Below, in pieces: positions 35,917 through 47,900 of a DNA stretch of 62,000 bases. The translations under genes were made by a program, and so were the position numbers. Source of the stretch: Zygnema cylindricum (lineage: Eukaryota > Streptophyta > Zygnematophyceae > Zygnematales > Zygnemataceae); contig JBBHKE010001785.1 of the NCBI GenBank assembly GCA_037447655.1, forward strand, positions 1-62,000. The letters are read 5' to 3'. Below the pieces are notes generated by a model. It saw only the letters and a program-made list of their open reading frames with translations. It was not told where the DNA came from and made no database searches. Positions within the stretch are counted from its first letter, which is position 1, and every line of letters begins with the position of its first letter.

Positions 35917-36115
35917 CACCGTGAATCGTTATTAGCCTTATGTACGCTATATCGGCACCCCAAAATTTTGGCATTGATACCTTAAATATAATAAATTACA
36001 CTATTTAAGAAAGTGGACCATAATCTGCCACGTCTCCTGGCACTAAATTAGAATGAATGACGCTAATTTTTTCTTTACACTAATAATTTCTATACGCTAA
36101 TAACGATTCAAGGTG
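35917..36115. mobile_element. TA-target MITE, type A (199 bp), best copy
   Basis: CACCGTGAATCGTTATTAGC at the left, GCTAATAACGATTCAAGGTG at the right, flanked by TA at both sides. The first ~65 bp match, in reverse, the right end of 43521-54189 (TATATCGGCACCCCAAAATT), and the last ~60 bp match its left end (AGTGTAAAGAAAAAATTAGC in reverse). Confidence 0.92.
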
Positions 36116-36117
36116 TA

Positions 36118-37289
36118 CTTGTTGTTTCCTACACTATTTTTAGAGTTCTATTTGCTACGCTATAAGTCTTGTACTTCGGTTTAGCATTTTGTACTTTATT
36201 TAGTGGAATGTACCCACCTTTATTAGAATTGATGATTATTGCGTAGGAATCTCTTTAGTCTTAGATTCCTTTTACCATAACTAGATGTACCTTCCTAAGT
36301 TACGCTCTAGGCTAGATGTACCTTTTAGAGCCTTTTTTGCGGCTACTCCTTACCTCGTCTTACTATAAGACTCTCTTTTGTCATCGTGAACATTAATCGA
36401 AATCAAAGACACTTGAACGACAAACCTCTCACTTGTTCCTTGTTTGTCGTTACTTTTCTTCCCTGTCTTATTTATCTTAGTGTCTTTCTTGTTTTGGCTT
36501 TTCTAGATACTATCGACTCTTTAATCTTTTTAGCCTTTTATGGCATCACATTCAATAAATAGTGTGTTCCGTTCCTTGGGAAGATTATTTGCATGGGGGT
36601 TTTAAAATAAACATATTTATGTATTTTCATTAGAAGAAGTTGAAGGGATTTGTAAAAAAAAGAATACATTGTTTTTTCACTGTACTAAGAAAGTTAAAAA
36701 AAAAAAAAAAATCTTGTTCCTACTTTAAATGAAATGGGATTTGAATGAACGAGTGATAGATGGAACTTTATATGAACGGAAAAAGCAAAAAAAAAACAAA
36801 AAAAAACAAAAACAATAGGAATCCAAAATATTCACAACTAATAATATTCCTGGAAAAAACAAAACTGTAAATATTATATTTTGCTATAATATTTTTGATT
36901 GAAAAAGGCTCGTCAAATGTAACTAAAATCAAAACTAGTCAGTAATAGAAACATTGTTTATGGGAACAAGATACAAAGTTCCTTGCGAATTAAGAGACAA
37001 CATGATAAAAAACAAAGAAAAAATGAACGGAGAAGTTTGAAAATGCTCCATATATGCAAAAAATCAAAAACAGCATTGAAAATTGTAAACATTAATTGGG
37101 TACCAAAGATTCCCGTTGTACATAAATTATTGATGATAGTGTGTAAAGTTCAGAATAGTGAAAATTGGTTATTATAAAATTCCACACATATTTAGCGTGG
37201 ACCAAAAAAACTTTAATTTTGTTAATTATAATTTATCAATTTTGTTAGACCCTATAGAAAATTTTTACTGAACATCAAACGACAAAAAA
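36118..37289. other. Intergenic, no feature seen
   Basis: AT-rich with A-runs; no supported gene. Confidence 0.4.
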
Positions 37290-37383
37290 AAAAACCTCTA
37301 TTCCCACTCCCTCCCCTCTCACACACTCCCTCCCCTCTACTCCCTCTCCCCCTCTCCCTCCCTCCCTCCCTCCCTCTACACAG

Positions 37384-37852
37384 GTCGGTCGTAAACTTCA
37401 ACCACGATGAATATTTTATCGCTTCGACAAAAAATTCCATTCAAAGTTATGTTCAAAAATACGACGATAAATACGCTTTAACTTTTGGATTCGTGTATTA
37501 TAACATACAACATTGTTCTATACAAAGTCTTGAAAACGAATGTCTTTGGGAAATTGAGAAAAGACCTTTGCGGAATCAAAAACCTTATTGTAATGTCAAT
37601 GCGAAAAACCTTCGAGGGACGACTGATTTTTGTGAACATGCCCACGGTCGAAGAAAATGGGTAGCAAATCCCAAAATTGTCGTAGTAGTTCGTCCCCATG
37701 AAGTCGAAAGTCGATGGTTAATAAAAAATGGGTACGAAATGGAAATTATAAATGCGAGTGAAAGTAGTTTAGCCCATTTTCGAAGACTTTTAATGGAGGA
37801 CAATCAATCAAAATGTCGTTTCTTTCATAGTGAAAAGAATGAAAAATTATAA
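37384..37852 (+). CDS. Putative internal or terminal exon of an unknown protein
   Basis: An open frame of 156 codons ends with TAA at 37852 in otherwise AT-rich DNA. There is no good ATG at its start. Instead a long pyrimidine tract (37290-37380) ends in CTCTACACAG at 37383, a textbook 3' splice site, so the frame may be the last exon of a gene whose earlier exons lie upstream and are not recognised. The encoded segment includes FGFVYYNIQHCSIQSLENE and later KWVANPKIVVVVRPHEVESR, with mixed charged and aromatic content like a folded protein. I do not recognise the family, and it may be a gene relic. Confidence 0.3.
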
Positions 37853-38330
37853 AAAAATGGGTTTAAGTTGGGAAGTGAGAGATGGATATGGGATTTGAGA
37901 CTTCGAAAATACGTTTCAAAGTTACGGAAATTGTTTTCTTTGAATTCGTTATTTGTTGAAGGGAATTCTATTTGTTCAAAAGATTTGACTCAGACGATTT
38001 AGATGAGATTAGATTTGATTTAAAAAAACTTAAATCAAGATTAAATTAAGATACTTCAACTCAAAGTAGAGTAACAACTTTCTTAAGTTGACCTAGACCA
38101 TAATTTGTAAGATTAAGAGATAAGGGAAAAAAAAGGGAATCATTTGAAGACCAAAATGCACACCAAATTTTGTAAAAAATTTCTTTAAAATTAAAAATGA
38201 TACCTTGTGGTTTTACCTTTCAGCTTTTTGTTTTAGGACACAAGAATAGTAATAATAACAAAATTGCACTTACCGACTAATTGCATGTTTTTTCCTATTG
38301 AAGCACTCTCCCATTCCCATACCTCCACCT
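37853..38330. other. Intergenic, no feature seen
   Basis: AT-rich; no supported gene. Confidence 0.4.
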
Positions 38331-38470
38331 CCTTCCCGACCTGCCTCCCTCTCTCCCTCTCGCCACTCCCCCCCTTTTCCTCCTCTCCCCTCTCCCTCCT
38401 CTCCCTCTCCCTCCCCCTCTCCCTCTCTCCCACTCCCTCTCTCCTTTTGTATGAGGGAGGGAGGGAGGGA
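38331..38470. repeat. Pyrimidine tract with inverted GGGA run
   Basis: CCCTCTCCCTCC-type tract to about 38446, then ATGAGGGAGGGAGGGAGGGA. The tract and the purine run could pair as a hairpin. Confidence 0.85.
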
Positions 38471-38766
38471 TTATTACTCCGTGCATACTTCAGCACTAAT
38501 TTCCGCTACGTAGCACATCGCGTCGAGGAATTAATAAAACCAGACCACAGAGGTCGCAGTCGGGTATCCGAATCCGTCCACGATCCGTACTTGACCGCCC
38601 GCGTCGGATCCGGAACGGGTTCTGGTGCCAAATTTTGTGAGCCCGCCGGATTCAGGCGGGTGATTAAAAAAAAGAACAAATTTCGGTACGGCCGGGTAAG
38701 CACAAAACAAAAAATGAAGGTTTCGTTGGTACGTTCCACTACAGTACTGTATTGTAGTGTACTGTA

Positions 38767-39758
38767 CACCGTGAATCGTTATTAGTGTTTTTTTTTGTCA
38801 CTTAAAACATCTTTTCTCCGTACACGTTTTTCATTTTTTTGATCTGACGGTTTCGATTGAAATGTAAGATTTTCAGCTTCCGAATGACGGTCTCAAATTG
38901 AAGATCGGACAAGATGTTACGGATAAAAGATGTTTTAAGTGGCGAAAAAATTGTTTACACTAAGGGTGTGTTCCCATGTACTTGTAGCTTAGCTAACTTA
39001 CTTTGTATTTTAGCGCGGATACGCCGGACCCTGTTTTCAAATGTCCCTATGTGTAAGAACGACATCGTAACTTACGTTTGTGACGATTACATACGTCGAC
39101 AATACCTACGACGGTTGTCACTGTCTACAATCTGTGTTGCCGCACGTTTTTTTTTGGAACTGCTTGTGCCGTCGCATGTTTTACCGTGACATTGTAGACG
39201 TACCGCCTTCCAGCCTGTGCCGTTTCACGGTTGAAGAAGATTCTTGTTGCCTTTTTGTCTCTTGTCCGCTCGATGTGAAATGGCATCGGAATTTCGAGAC
39301 CCCTGCAAAAAATTTTTTTGTACCGGACGAAAACGGACAAAACCAAAGAAATTGTGTACTTTTCTTCGTCGTACTGAACGCAAACGGACAAAACATAACG
39401 AATTCTGTAATTTTCCTCGTCCTTGAAAATCTTGTGATTTTTTTTGAAAATTGCGACACGTGCGAATATATGTTCCTATTTGTTTATCAAAAATACATAG
39501 TTTTAAAACACATCGCCGATGTGTTTTAAAGATAAGTTTGATGATGACGTTTTTTGTCCTGGCCGTGGGTCCAAAAACTCAAGACGACAAGTTTTGTACA
39601 TCCTAAGTTCGAGGGTGACGCAAATTGTACTCTACAAATTTGCGATTCCTTCGTACGGTTGCAGCTAAGGCAGTACGACGCTAAGTTTTTCAAGAAAACG
39701 ATAGAAAAAAATCTTTACTGATGCACATGGGGACATACCCTAATTCCGATACATGGTG
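38767..39758. mobile_element. Type C TA-target MITE, interrupted by a Harbinger-like element
   Basis: Left half 38767-38963 (CACCGTGAATCGTTATTAGTG, 20 bases at the tip shared with the family; TA at 38765-38766). Right tip 39741-39758 (CGATACATGGTG, then TA). Without the insertion and its duplicated TAA it would be about 212 bp, like the other copies. Confidence 0.82.
38964..39740. mobile_element. Harbinger-like element nested in the MITE (777 bp)
   Basis: Terminal repeats GGGTGTGTTCCCATGTA and TGCACATGGGGACATACCC, flanked by TAA at 38961-38963 and 39741-39743. Interior shared with the fragment at 8377-8790. No transposase. Confidence 0.87.
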
Positions 39759-39946
39759 TAATGTCCATAGTACCCAACATTATTGTACTTTGTACTCTTG
39801 GTATCGCGGAAGGTACAATGGATATGTATTGTAGCACAAATTTTGTACTCCTTTGGGTACGGGCGAGTACGGGTAGTTGCGAAAAATCGAGTTTCGTTTA
39901 ACTTCTTTTTTCGTAAACGCGTATCGGGTACCGATTAAAATATTAA

Positions 39947-40830
39947 GGGTACGTCCCCATGTATTAAAGTATCTACTTTCTCTCTCTTTTTGCCCTAAAA
40001 TTCAGGGAACTTTGACAACATTTTTAGCCGTACGAGAAAATAATTTTTACCAAAGTAAAGACGTCAATCAACCCTCGGGCAAGAGAATCCAGCCTAAAAA
40101 AAAACTTTATCCAAAATCACCTCGAGGGGGTGATTTTAGTTCAAGTGCCGCCCAAACAACGAATGAAAAACGAACCACGCACGCGCCACAAGCGTGGGAA
40201 AATTTTAGGACGAGGGAGAGTCCTCGCTATTTTTCTCCGTGCCCGTCACGCGGATATATGGAAAAAAAATTGCAGGGGTCTCGGACCTCCACTTTCATTC
40301 ATGGGGTATTTTGCAAAATTTTGCGCCGTCGTCGCCTTTCCCCTCTCCCTTTCACACTATCGCTTTTATCTCACACTTTCTAGAATGAGACACAACAATA
40401 TTGGTATAAAATGAAATATCTTTACAAAATATTATTTTTGACATTTTTTAGGTTTTTTTTTAATGGTAAGTCGAGTGAGAAAAGTAGAAAAAAACGAAAT
40501 CGGGAAACCATGGCGAAAAGTTATTGAACTAGTGACGTCGCCGTTGTCACAAGTGAGCATGACGTCACAATGTCACCAAACCCTAAACATCTACAATTTC
40601 ACAAAAATCTAGACGTCTACAACTGTCGCTATTTTTGTTGGCGGCACTAATCGTCGAAAGTTTTGTAGTCGGCTTCAATCGTCACTAAGTTGTACCTATG
40701 TCTACAACCGCCACATTTCAAAGTTCCGATTTCATTTTCGCACATAGGGACGCTCTTCAAAGTAGTACGGAGAATCTTTACTACAGTCCAAAATACTTCA
40801 TCAAAGTATCGATTACATGGGGACGTACCC
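39947..40830. mobile_element. Harbinger-like element (884 bp)
   Basis: Perfect terminal repeat GGGTACGTCCCCATG / CATGGGGACGTACCC with TAA at 39944-39946 and 40831-40833. The interior has repeated GTAGACGTC and GTGACATTGT-like motifs. Related interior to 41351-42308. Confidence 0.92.
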
Positions 40831-40833
40831 TAA

Positions 40834-41347
40834 GAGCGTGACATAACGCGACCGGATTTCGGGTGTTCAAATTTTGAAAAAAAAAAAATGTCGGATTCGG
40901 GTATATGAAGTTTTGACTTTTGCGACCTCTGCCATTGCCAAGGCATATCGTGGTGTAAATATCGCCCATGTTAGCATGTCACAGCGTAACGGATATTGAA
41001 AAATCACATCGTCTGCCGATGTATCGCCATCGGACGCGTGACGAGCCGCATTCTTGTCCTTATCGTCGTACGGATGTCAGAATTTTCAGAGCGATCACAA
41101 CGTCTAGGAAAAAGTTTGAGCAAAGTAAAAAGTTGGAAGGCGGAAAAATATATCGACGGCGGTGAAATTGCCACGTCAATGGCGATTTTCTTTTTAACAT
41201 CGATGTTTGTAAAAAACGACAAACGACTTTCCAAAATAATATTTTTGTACTTTTTGTACAATTGTAGACAGTCGCATGTACATTTGTAAATTTAAACTCT
41301 TACCTTTTTGATCGCTTTGACAAGTGTACAAATATTTGTTGCCAGTT
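40834..41347. other. Intergenic, no feature seen
   Basis: Spacer between two Harbinger-like copies; no supported gene. Confidence 0.4.
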
Positions 41348-41350
41348 TGA

Positions 41351-42308
41351 GGGTGTGTGCCCATGTGTTCAAGGGTTTTTTTCCGTCGTTTTCACAAAAA
41401 ATGGGACTTGCAACGAGAAAATCTTACGCCGTACGAAAAATGGGCAAGTACCAAAGTACATTTTGCGTCATCTTTGAACTTAGACAGTACGTCAATTTGG
41501 CGTTATTATTATCGCGACCCACTTCCACGTCACGCCAGCTCATCTTCACACTTGCATTGGAATCAAATCGTGATCTGATTTTAACCAAAATAACACTTTA
41601 TCGACAAATAGAAAGCCGGTATTGCACGCATGAAACGTCTTCGATTTTTTTTGAAAGAGGGAGAGGACACGCTATTTTTTTCCCTGCTCGTCACGCGCAT
41701 GTACGTACAAAAATGACAAGCATGTATGGAGAAAATTCGTTGGGGTCTCGGACCTCCACTTTCATTCATGGGTCCTTTGCAAAAGTTTACGACGTCCTCG
41801 TCTCTCCCCATATTTCTCATTCGACCGCTCCTCTTTCTATCATCTCTAAATGAAAAGCAACAATATTAGTATCAAATGAAAGACATATTTTTTTCCTTTT
41901 TTTTAATATTTTGGTCTCAGTTTGATGGCATATCGAATGATAAAATGTAAGAAAAAGAAATCGGGAAGCCATGGCGGAAAGTTTACATGCTGATGACGTC
42001 ATAAGGTAACATGACTTCGCAATGTCACAAAACCCTAAACAACTACAATGTCACAAAAAACTCGACGTCTACAACCGTCGCCGTTTTTGTAGACGTCGAT
42101 AATTTTAGTAAGTTTCGTAGTCGTCTACATTTCATTTCGTACTATCGTAGGCTGTCGCACATTTTGTAAACGTCTACAACTGTCACATATTTGAAGCAAT
42201 GAAGGCGCAAGTAATGATTGACATAGGAACACTTGAAAAGTACACCGTAAAATCTGCGCTAAAATCCAAAGTAACATTTCAAATTTTCGGTTATATGGGC
42301 ACACACCC
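41351..42308. mobile_element. Harbinger-like element (about 958 bp)
   Basis: Ends GGGTGTGTGCCCATGTG and TATGGGCACACACCC; TGA precedes it at 41348-41350 and recurs at 42310-42312 after one extra C, so the target duplication is TGA rather than TAA. Shares GGGGTCTCGGACCTCCAC and other blocks with 39947-40830. Confidence 0.82.
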
Positions 42309-42486
42309 CTGATACACTTGCCCTAAAATATTTGATGGGATAAATTGTTTTAAGCCTCAATTTCTGTCGGCCATCCAAAAAATATACGAAATCTTTATTA
42401 AAAATCATAGACCTTTGGTTGCCGTTTTGAAGACCTTTAAATAGGGCGGTGTCTGTGAGTCCGCGCGTCACGTCCCCTTCGGCCAC

Positions 42487-42972
42487 GTCAGCGACGGCGT
42501 CGCGACCGCGACAGCGACAGCGATAGCGACGACGACCACGACAGCGACGGCGACCGCGACCGCCACAGCGACAGCGACCAAAACAGCGACCACGAAAGCG
42601 TTAGACGACTACACCGACACCGGAGGATGTAATGTACGGATGTGTCAGACAGAAAACAGTGACACTGCACAAATTCAAAGTACGGAACATCCGCTTTCCA
42701 AAACGACAATGTCGTCGTGACATCGAAAGATGTGATGTACGGATGTGTCAAACCGATAATAGCGACACGATGCACAAATTCAAAGTACAGTACGGTAGAT
42801 CCGCTTTCCAAAACGACAATGACGCCATGACGTCGACAACGCCGTAAATACACCGACTAAGTAACATAAATTAAATTAAATCAAATTTACTTCCACGACC
42901 ACGACAGCGACAACGACAGCGACAGCGACCACGAAAGCGACGTCGACGGCGACAACGACAACGACAACGACA

Positions 42973-43008
<36 letters not shown>

Positions 43009-43015
43009 GGGTCAC
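42487..43015. repeat. Two CGACAG/CGACCA hexamer tracts around a ~100-bp duplication
   Basis: 42487-42600 and 42893-43015 are arrays of CGACAG, CGACCA and CGACAA units; the second ends in pure ACGACC repeats. Between them a ~100-bp segment occurs twice (ATGTACGGATGTGTCA at about 42631 and 42736; ATCCGCTTTCCAAAACGAC in each). Confidence 0.9.
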
Positions 43016-43039
43016 TTTAAAAGTAGGCGATGCTCTCCA

Positions 43040-43240
43040 AAAGTGGCGCAAAGGTTAAAGCAGGAGTATACAAACCGCAGGACCAAGGTTAAAGCAGAAG
43101 TATACAAACCGCAGGACCATCCAGGGAAAAGGTACGGGTGTTCGTTTTTTGGAGCCGGCATGAAAAACGGGCATTGAAAACGGGCATGAAAAACGGACAT
43201 GAAAAAGGGGCATGAAAAACGGGCATGATAAACTGGACAG
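43040..43240. repeat. 36-bp duplication and 14-bp minisatellite
   Basis: AAGGTTAAAGCAG(G/A)AGTATACAAACCGCAGGACC is present twice at 43049-43120, and GGGCATGAAAAAC units of about 14 bp repeat six times at about 43157-43235. Confidence 0.9.
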
Positions 43241-43520
43241 GGTACATGCCCGTGTAACGGGCGTTAATTTACTTGTAATTCAAATAATTCAAATATGAAT
43301 CGCGGCAACCGCTTGGAAACCCTTCATTCCGAAAATGCCAACTTTTGTCGGTTCATAAGATTCCACGTGGTTGCCGTGGCATTTGTAATGAATACGACAG
43401 AGAAGTTTTTAACGTAATTAAAATACCTTGAAATCTTGTTGGCAGTTATTACATTTTGAAAAATTTTACGCGTATCGTTATGTTTAAAAGTGTTCAGATA
43501 ATATACACGTACGAAGAGTA

Positions 43521-43543
43521 CACCGTGAATCGTTATTAGCGTA
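43521..43543 (+). repeat. Left terminal inverted repeat
   Basis: 23 bp starting CACCGTGAATCGTTATTAG, preceded by TA. It continues into ATAGAAATTATTAGTGTA, the same subterminal sequence as one end of the type A MITEs. Confidence 0.8.
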
Positions 43544-44827
43544 TAGAAATTATTAGTGTATATAATGAATTAGTGTCATTTACGCTAATTTGTGTATCAA
43601 TACCAATTTTTAAAAAATGTTTTATTGTAATTTCTCCATAACGCTGATTTGGGTATACAGGATCCGCCGTCGTAGCATATACGGTAAAATAGGTAGAAGT
43701 ACAAAATTTGACAATCCGTACGACGTGGTGTCCTTCCACTGTAAAAATCCATAATTCTATTTTGGGTTTGCAAATGCACAATCATTACACCGTGCATAAT
43801 TATACACTAAAATAGGTACGAGTAAAAACCGTCGAAATGTACGGGTATGTGTACTTTCACTTAATTTCATTCGTGACTCTAATAAACGTTTGTTTCGCAC
43901 GCGGTGAATATGATTACAGTAAAATAGTTGCGAGGACAACATAGGACGAATCGTACATTGTCGCGTCATACAGTCGATTCTATGCTTCGGGGCTGTAAAA
44001 CGCAGTTACCTCATAACGCTATGTAACCGTACAACTATAATACGTTCATTCATTTAAGTTTGTTATTGTGTGTAGAACGAAACTATAGCAACCAGCATTC
44101 CATGTTTACGTTTCGTTTCACATAACTTACAGTGAACCCAGCGATTGATTTAAATATCGTTGTCGTACGCGGTGAGAACGAGCTTTGTATGACGTTAAAT
44201 ATAGACCCTTAACCTTAATAAGGTGCCGGGCGGCTTGCTTTATTAGAATAATGTATTGTAATATTGGGACATAAGTGTATTAACGATACATTTACTTAGA
44301 TCAGACGTCGAACAAGCCTTTTATTAGTATCACGTTTAATTCTAATTGAATGTGTAACGAAGAAAAACCACTTATTAGGATACATGTTAATTCTAATTGG
44401 CGGTAATACGGCGACGAAAGATGATCAGTCTTCGTTGGAAGATCATCATTGGCTGTTGTCGAAAACACGTGGCATGTTTACTATCCACGCATTCCTAAAG
44501 TTGGTCAGTTTTCGTACGTGACGTTAGAACAACCGTTTTTCGGGGTTACGACGCCGCATTTTTTTTCCATCATCTTTTTGCCGTACGCACTGTAAGCTGG
44601 AGGTCTTTCCATGGCGCGGAAAACATTTCATCGACGACGTCAGTTTGTAAATATTTTGCCAAATCGAAACATTTTTTACGTAATCCCGCTTCTATCCCCG
44701 CGTTTTTAAATATTTAAAATTTGAAAGGCATAATAAAGTTCAAAATTTGAATTTTTAACGAAATTTTCAAAATGGCAAATCCCTCCATTTTTACCGCGAA
44801 AATTCACTTTCGGTTGCATCACGTGGA

Positions 44828-44840
44828 TTATATAAATGAA
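44828..44840 (+). promoter_or_regulatory. Possible TATA box of the transposase gene
   Basis: ATTATATAAATG lies about 125 bp before the transposase ATG at 44959. A small hairpin (GATAGTG and CACTATC) follows at 44848-44868. Position and sequence fit a promoter but nothing more supports it. Confidence 0.4.
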
Positions 44841-44958
44841 TTTGTGATAGTGAAGTCGACACTATCACCACTTCTTCCTCGTTTGCTTGGGTTGCCATTT
44901 TCTTCTTTTCGGCATCTCTTATTTCTTATTTTTTAGGAGATATTAAGGTTTTGAAATT

Positions 44959-47900
44959 ATGTGGACCCTTAATAGAATTTGGGGAGCCAACCCTGCCAAT
45001 AACATCAACAATCCACGCAACGCTCAGTCTGAACAAGATGAAGAAATGGAAAGGGTCGACGAGGAAATCGCATTTCCGAACGAGGAAGGGAGTGAGGCGG
45101 AAGTCGAAACCTCGGTTGACCCGGCGGCCATTGTGGAAGGGTTTTTTCCGTCCTCGGCCAATTCGAGAGGACGTGTTCCTCACAGGAAAGTTCAACATGT
45201 GTCGACTAAGGTAACACGGCTACGAGTTATAAACTGGATGCTGAGGGATTGCGAAAATAACGGGGAGAAAGAACTCATTCCGAGGACGCTGAGGAAGTTT
45301 CCCGAGCATTTTACCGGAGTCTACAATACAAGTAATATGTTGGACCGCCTACTTTCCTTCTCAATCTACATCCTAACTTGACATTGCCTCGCCATTAGTG
45401 CGTGTTTATTTATGTTGTCGGTTGGTATGCATTGTCTTGTTATATTTTGGTATTACTTTCATCGTGTCCTACGATTTCCTTGTGGGGACAGCGTATTAGC
45501 GACGAAGGTTCTTCGTCGCGGTGTATGCGACGACATCTTGTCGTCGCTTCAATGATGAGTTCGACAAATTCAGTGAATGTATGAGGACTCCTCGTTTGGT
45601 CGAAAGTGCGAATGACGCACGACAGTGGTTCGTCGCGGTGTATGCGACGACATCGTGTCGTCGCTTCAATGATGAGTTCGACAAATTCATTAAATGTATG
45701 AGGACTCCTCGTTTGGTCGAAAGTGCGAATGACGCACGACAGTGGTTCGTCGCGGTGTATGCGACGACATCGTGTCGTCGCTTCAATGATGAGTTCGACA
45801 AATTCATTGAATGTATGAGGACTCCTCGTTTGGTCGAAAGTGCGAATGACGCACGACATTTGTTCGTCGTTTCGACTAAACCACCGAAGACATCAGTTCA
45901 GTCAATCCAACGCTGGTATACTTGAATATCATTTGCGGGCGTCAACGTTGTTTCGTCGATTCCATGTTAAGAAACGCGAATATATTTGAACGCTCGACGA
46001 CATTGTGTCGTCGCTTGCATGTCGATTCTATAACTTCGCAGGGCCAACGGTTAAATTTTCCGTCGGTGAATAGTTGTCTAGGTTGTTATAGCACCGAGAA
46101 CTAAGTAAAGATCTAACCAAAAGTGCCTCTTTTAGGTTGTTTTTTTCTCCCTTAACTGTGTAACTACTTTGTTTCCCCGGAAATAATTGTTTTTTTTCTC
46201 CATGGAGGGCGGCCGACGACCATTCAAACGACTTCGCTCTGCCATTCAGCGACGATATCGTCCACGACTAAATGAAACCGATGTAGTGGGTCATATATCT
46301 AGAGGGGAGAATTTAGTGAGGGAAAGGGAGGCGGTTATAGAACAATTTAGGGAAGAAAGGGATATAGCGGTAGGGGAGGATATTGAAAGAGAACGTGAGG
46401 AAGGGGCGGAACTGGTCAGGGAGAAGGAAATAGAGGGGGCGGAAGAAAGGCAAAGTTTGGATGAGGAGGCGCTTGGGCATGAGATACCGGGAGCGGAGGT
46501 GGTAGTTCGAGAGAGAGGGGCAATCGGAGGAGTATTAGGGAATAGGGTTGAACCGGAGGAGGGTGGTGGGGAAAGGGTTGGAATGGAGTTGGTTTTGAGG
46601 GAGGGGGAGGAATCGGGTGCCGAAATAGAGGAGATGGAGGAATCGGAGGGGTTGGGGAGGGAAGGGACGGGGACGGAGAGGGTAGTAAGGAGAAGTGTGC
46701 CGGAGGGGGGGGTTCCGGATGAAGGGGTTGGAGCCGAGGAAGAAGGTGTCCGCGAAGTAGAAGGGGGTAAGGAAGAAGACCAAGAATATGACCCCTCGGG
46801 AACCGCGTCGGACGAGCCTATAGAGGACGGGGAAGAGCCTACGGAAGAGGAGGAAGCGCCGGAAGAAACCGAATCGTCGGACATTCCGGTGACGAAATAC
46901 GAGGACGATCCCACAACCCCGGACGAGCAATCTTCAGAGAGCTCGGAGAGGCGCATGGAGGAAGAATATGGAGACGAAGACGAGGTCGTTGCTTTTCCTC
47001 CTTCACCGAACCGCGAAAGAGTTATCGTGGCGGTACAACCACCTCAAATTCTGGCCGACCGTGATGTTCCCGTTCGAGAGGAAGAACCCGATTGGTTTTT
47101 TCCGCCTCCCGTCGGAGATGAGGCCATGGATGGCTTCCGACCATCGGCGGCCCACTACATCCCGGTCGAGGAGTGGCCGGACTATTGGCGTTATGGGGAG
47201 GCTCGACCTCTCGACCGGAATTTGAACCCCGTCCCGGAAATTCTCGACATCCCTCCGGATGTCCCCGCCCACCCAACATGGTTGTACATCGCATCGTACA
47301 ACCATGTTTCAAATTTCCCTTACATCAGGCATTTTCAGCCTAATGATGAACGTTTTACATGGATTGTACGTCGACCGATCGGATTCGAAATCGATGTGCC
47401 GGAATTAATGCGGCATTATCACCCTTGGGATCCACGGTTATTCACCATTCTACGTCGTGCAAATCGTACTCCGGGGCTAAACGAATTTTTAGAGGCTCGA
47501 AGTGCGGTTTTACAACGCTTCCGAAATGTGCAAGTGAGGCGTACGTACCTTTGGGAAATTCCAAGGGTCCCACACGTCGATGAGCCCCCTCCACCGCCGG
47601 AATTGGAGCAATTGAGGAATGAAGTTGAAAATCTCAATCGGCGGGTCGAGGCTCAAGAATCAGCGATGAGAGAGGTTCGTCGCTTAATTAATAATCTCAC
47701 GCGAGAGCTTGCACGAATTAGGCGTCGTTGATGCGAGATGATGAAGGTCAATTTCATGGCCTTCATTCGACAGAGAGGTATCCTGATTTCTCCCTCACCC
47801 TACATTGCATATCCCAATGTTTTGTTTGTTTTTTATTTTTTCCATACGTGTATAAATTTAATATATCTCTTTCATTTTCTAGTCTAGTGAATGTAAATTT

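Noticed and set aside
42487-43015. CRISPR-like array
   Set aside because: Short hexamer units without unique spacers in a eukaryotic context; a simple tandem repeat.
45496-45925. Open frames of 103-139 codons on both strands with a 39-residue repeat
   Set aside because: They follow from a 117-bp tandem repeat whose length is divisible by three; frames are open on both strands and the region lies in a transposase intron.
46291-46956. 221-codon Ser/Pro-rich frame on the minus strand
   Set aside because: Shadow of the Glu-rich coding region of the 509-aa protein on the plus strand.
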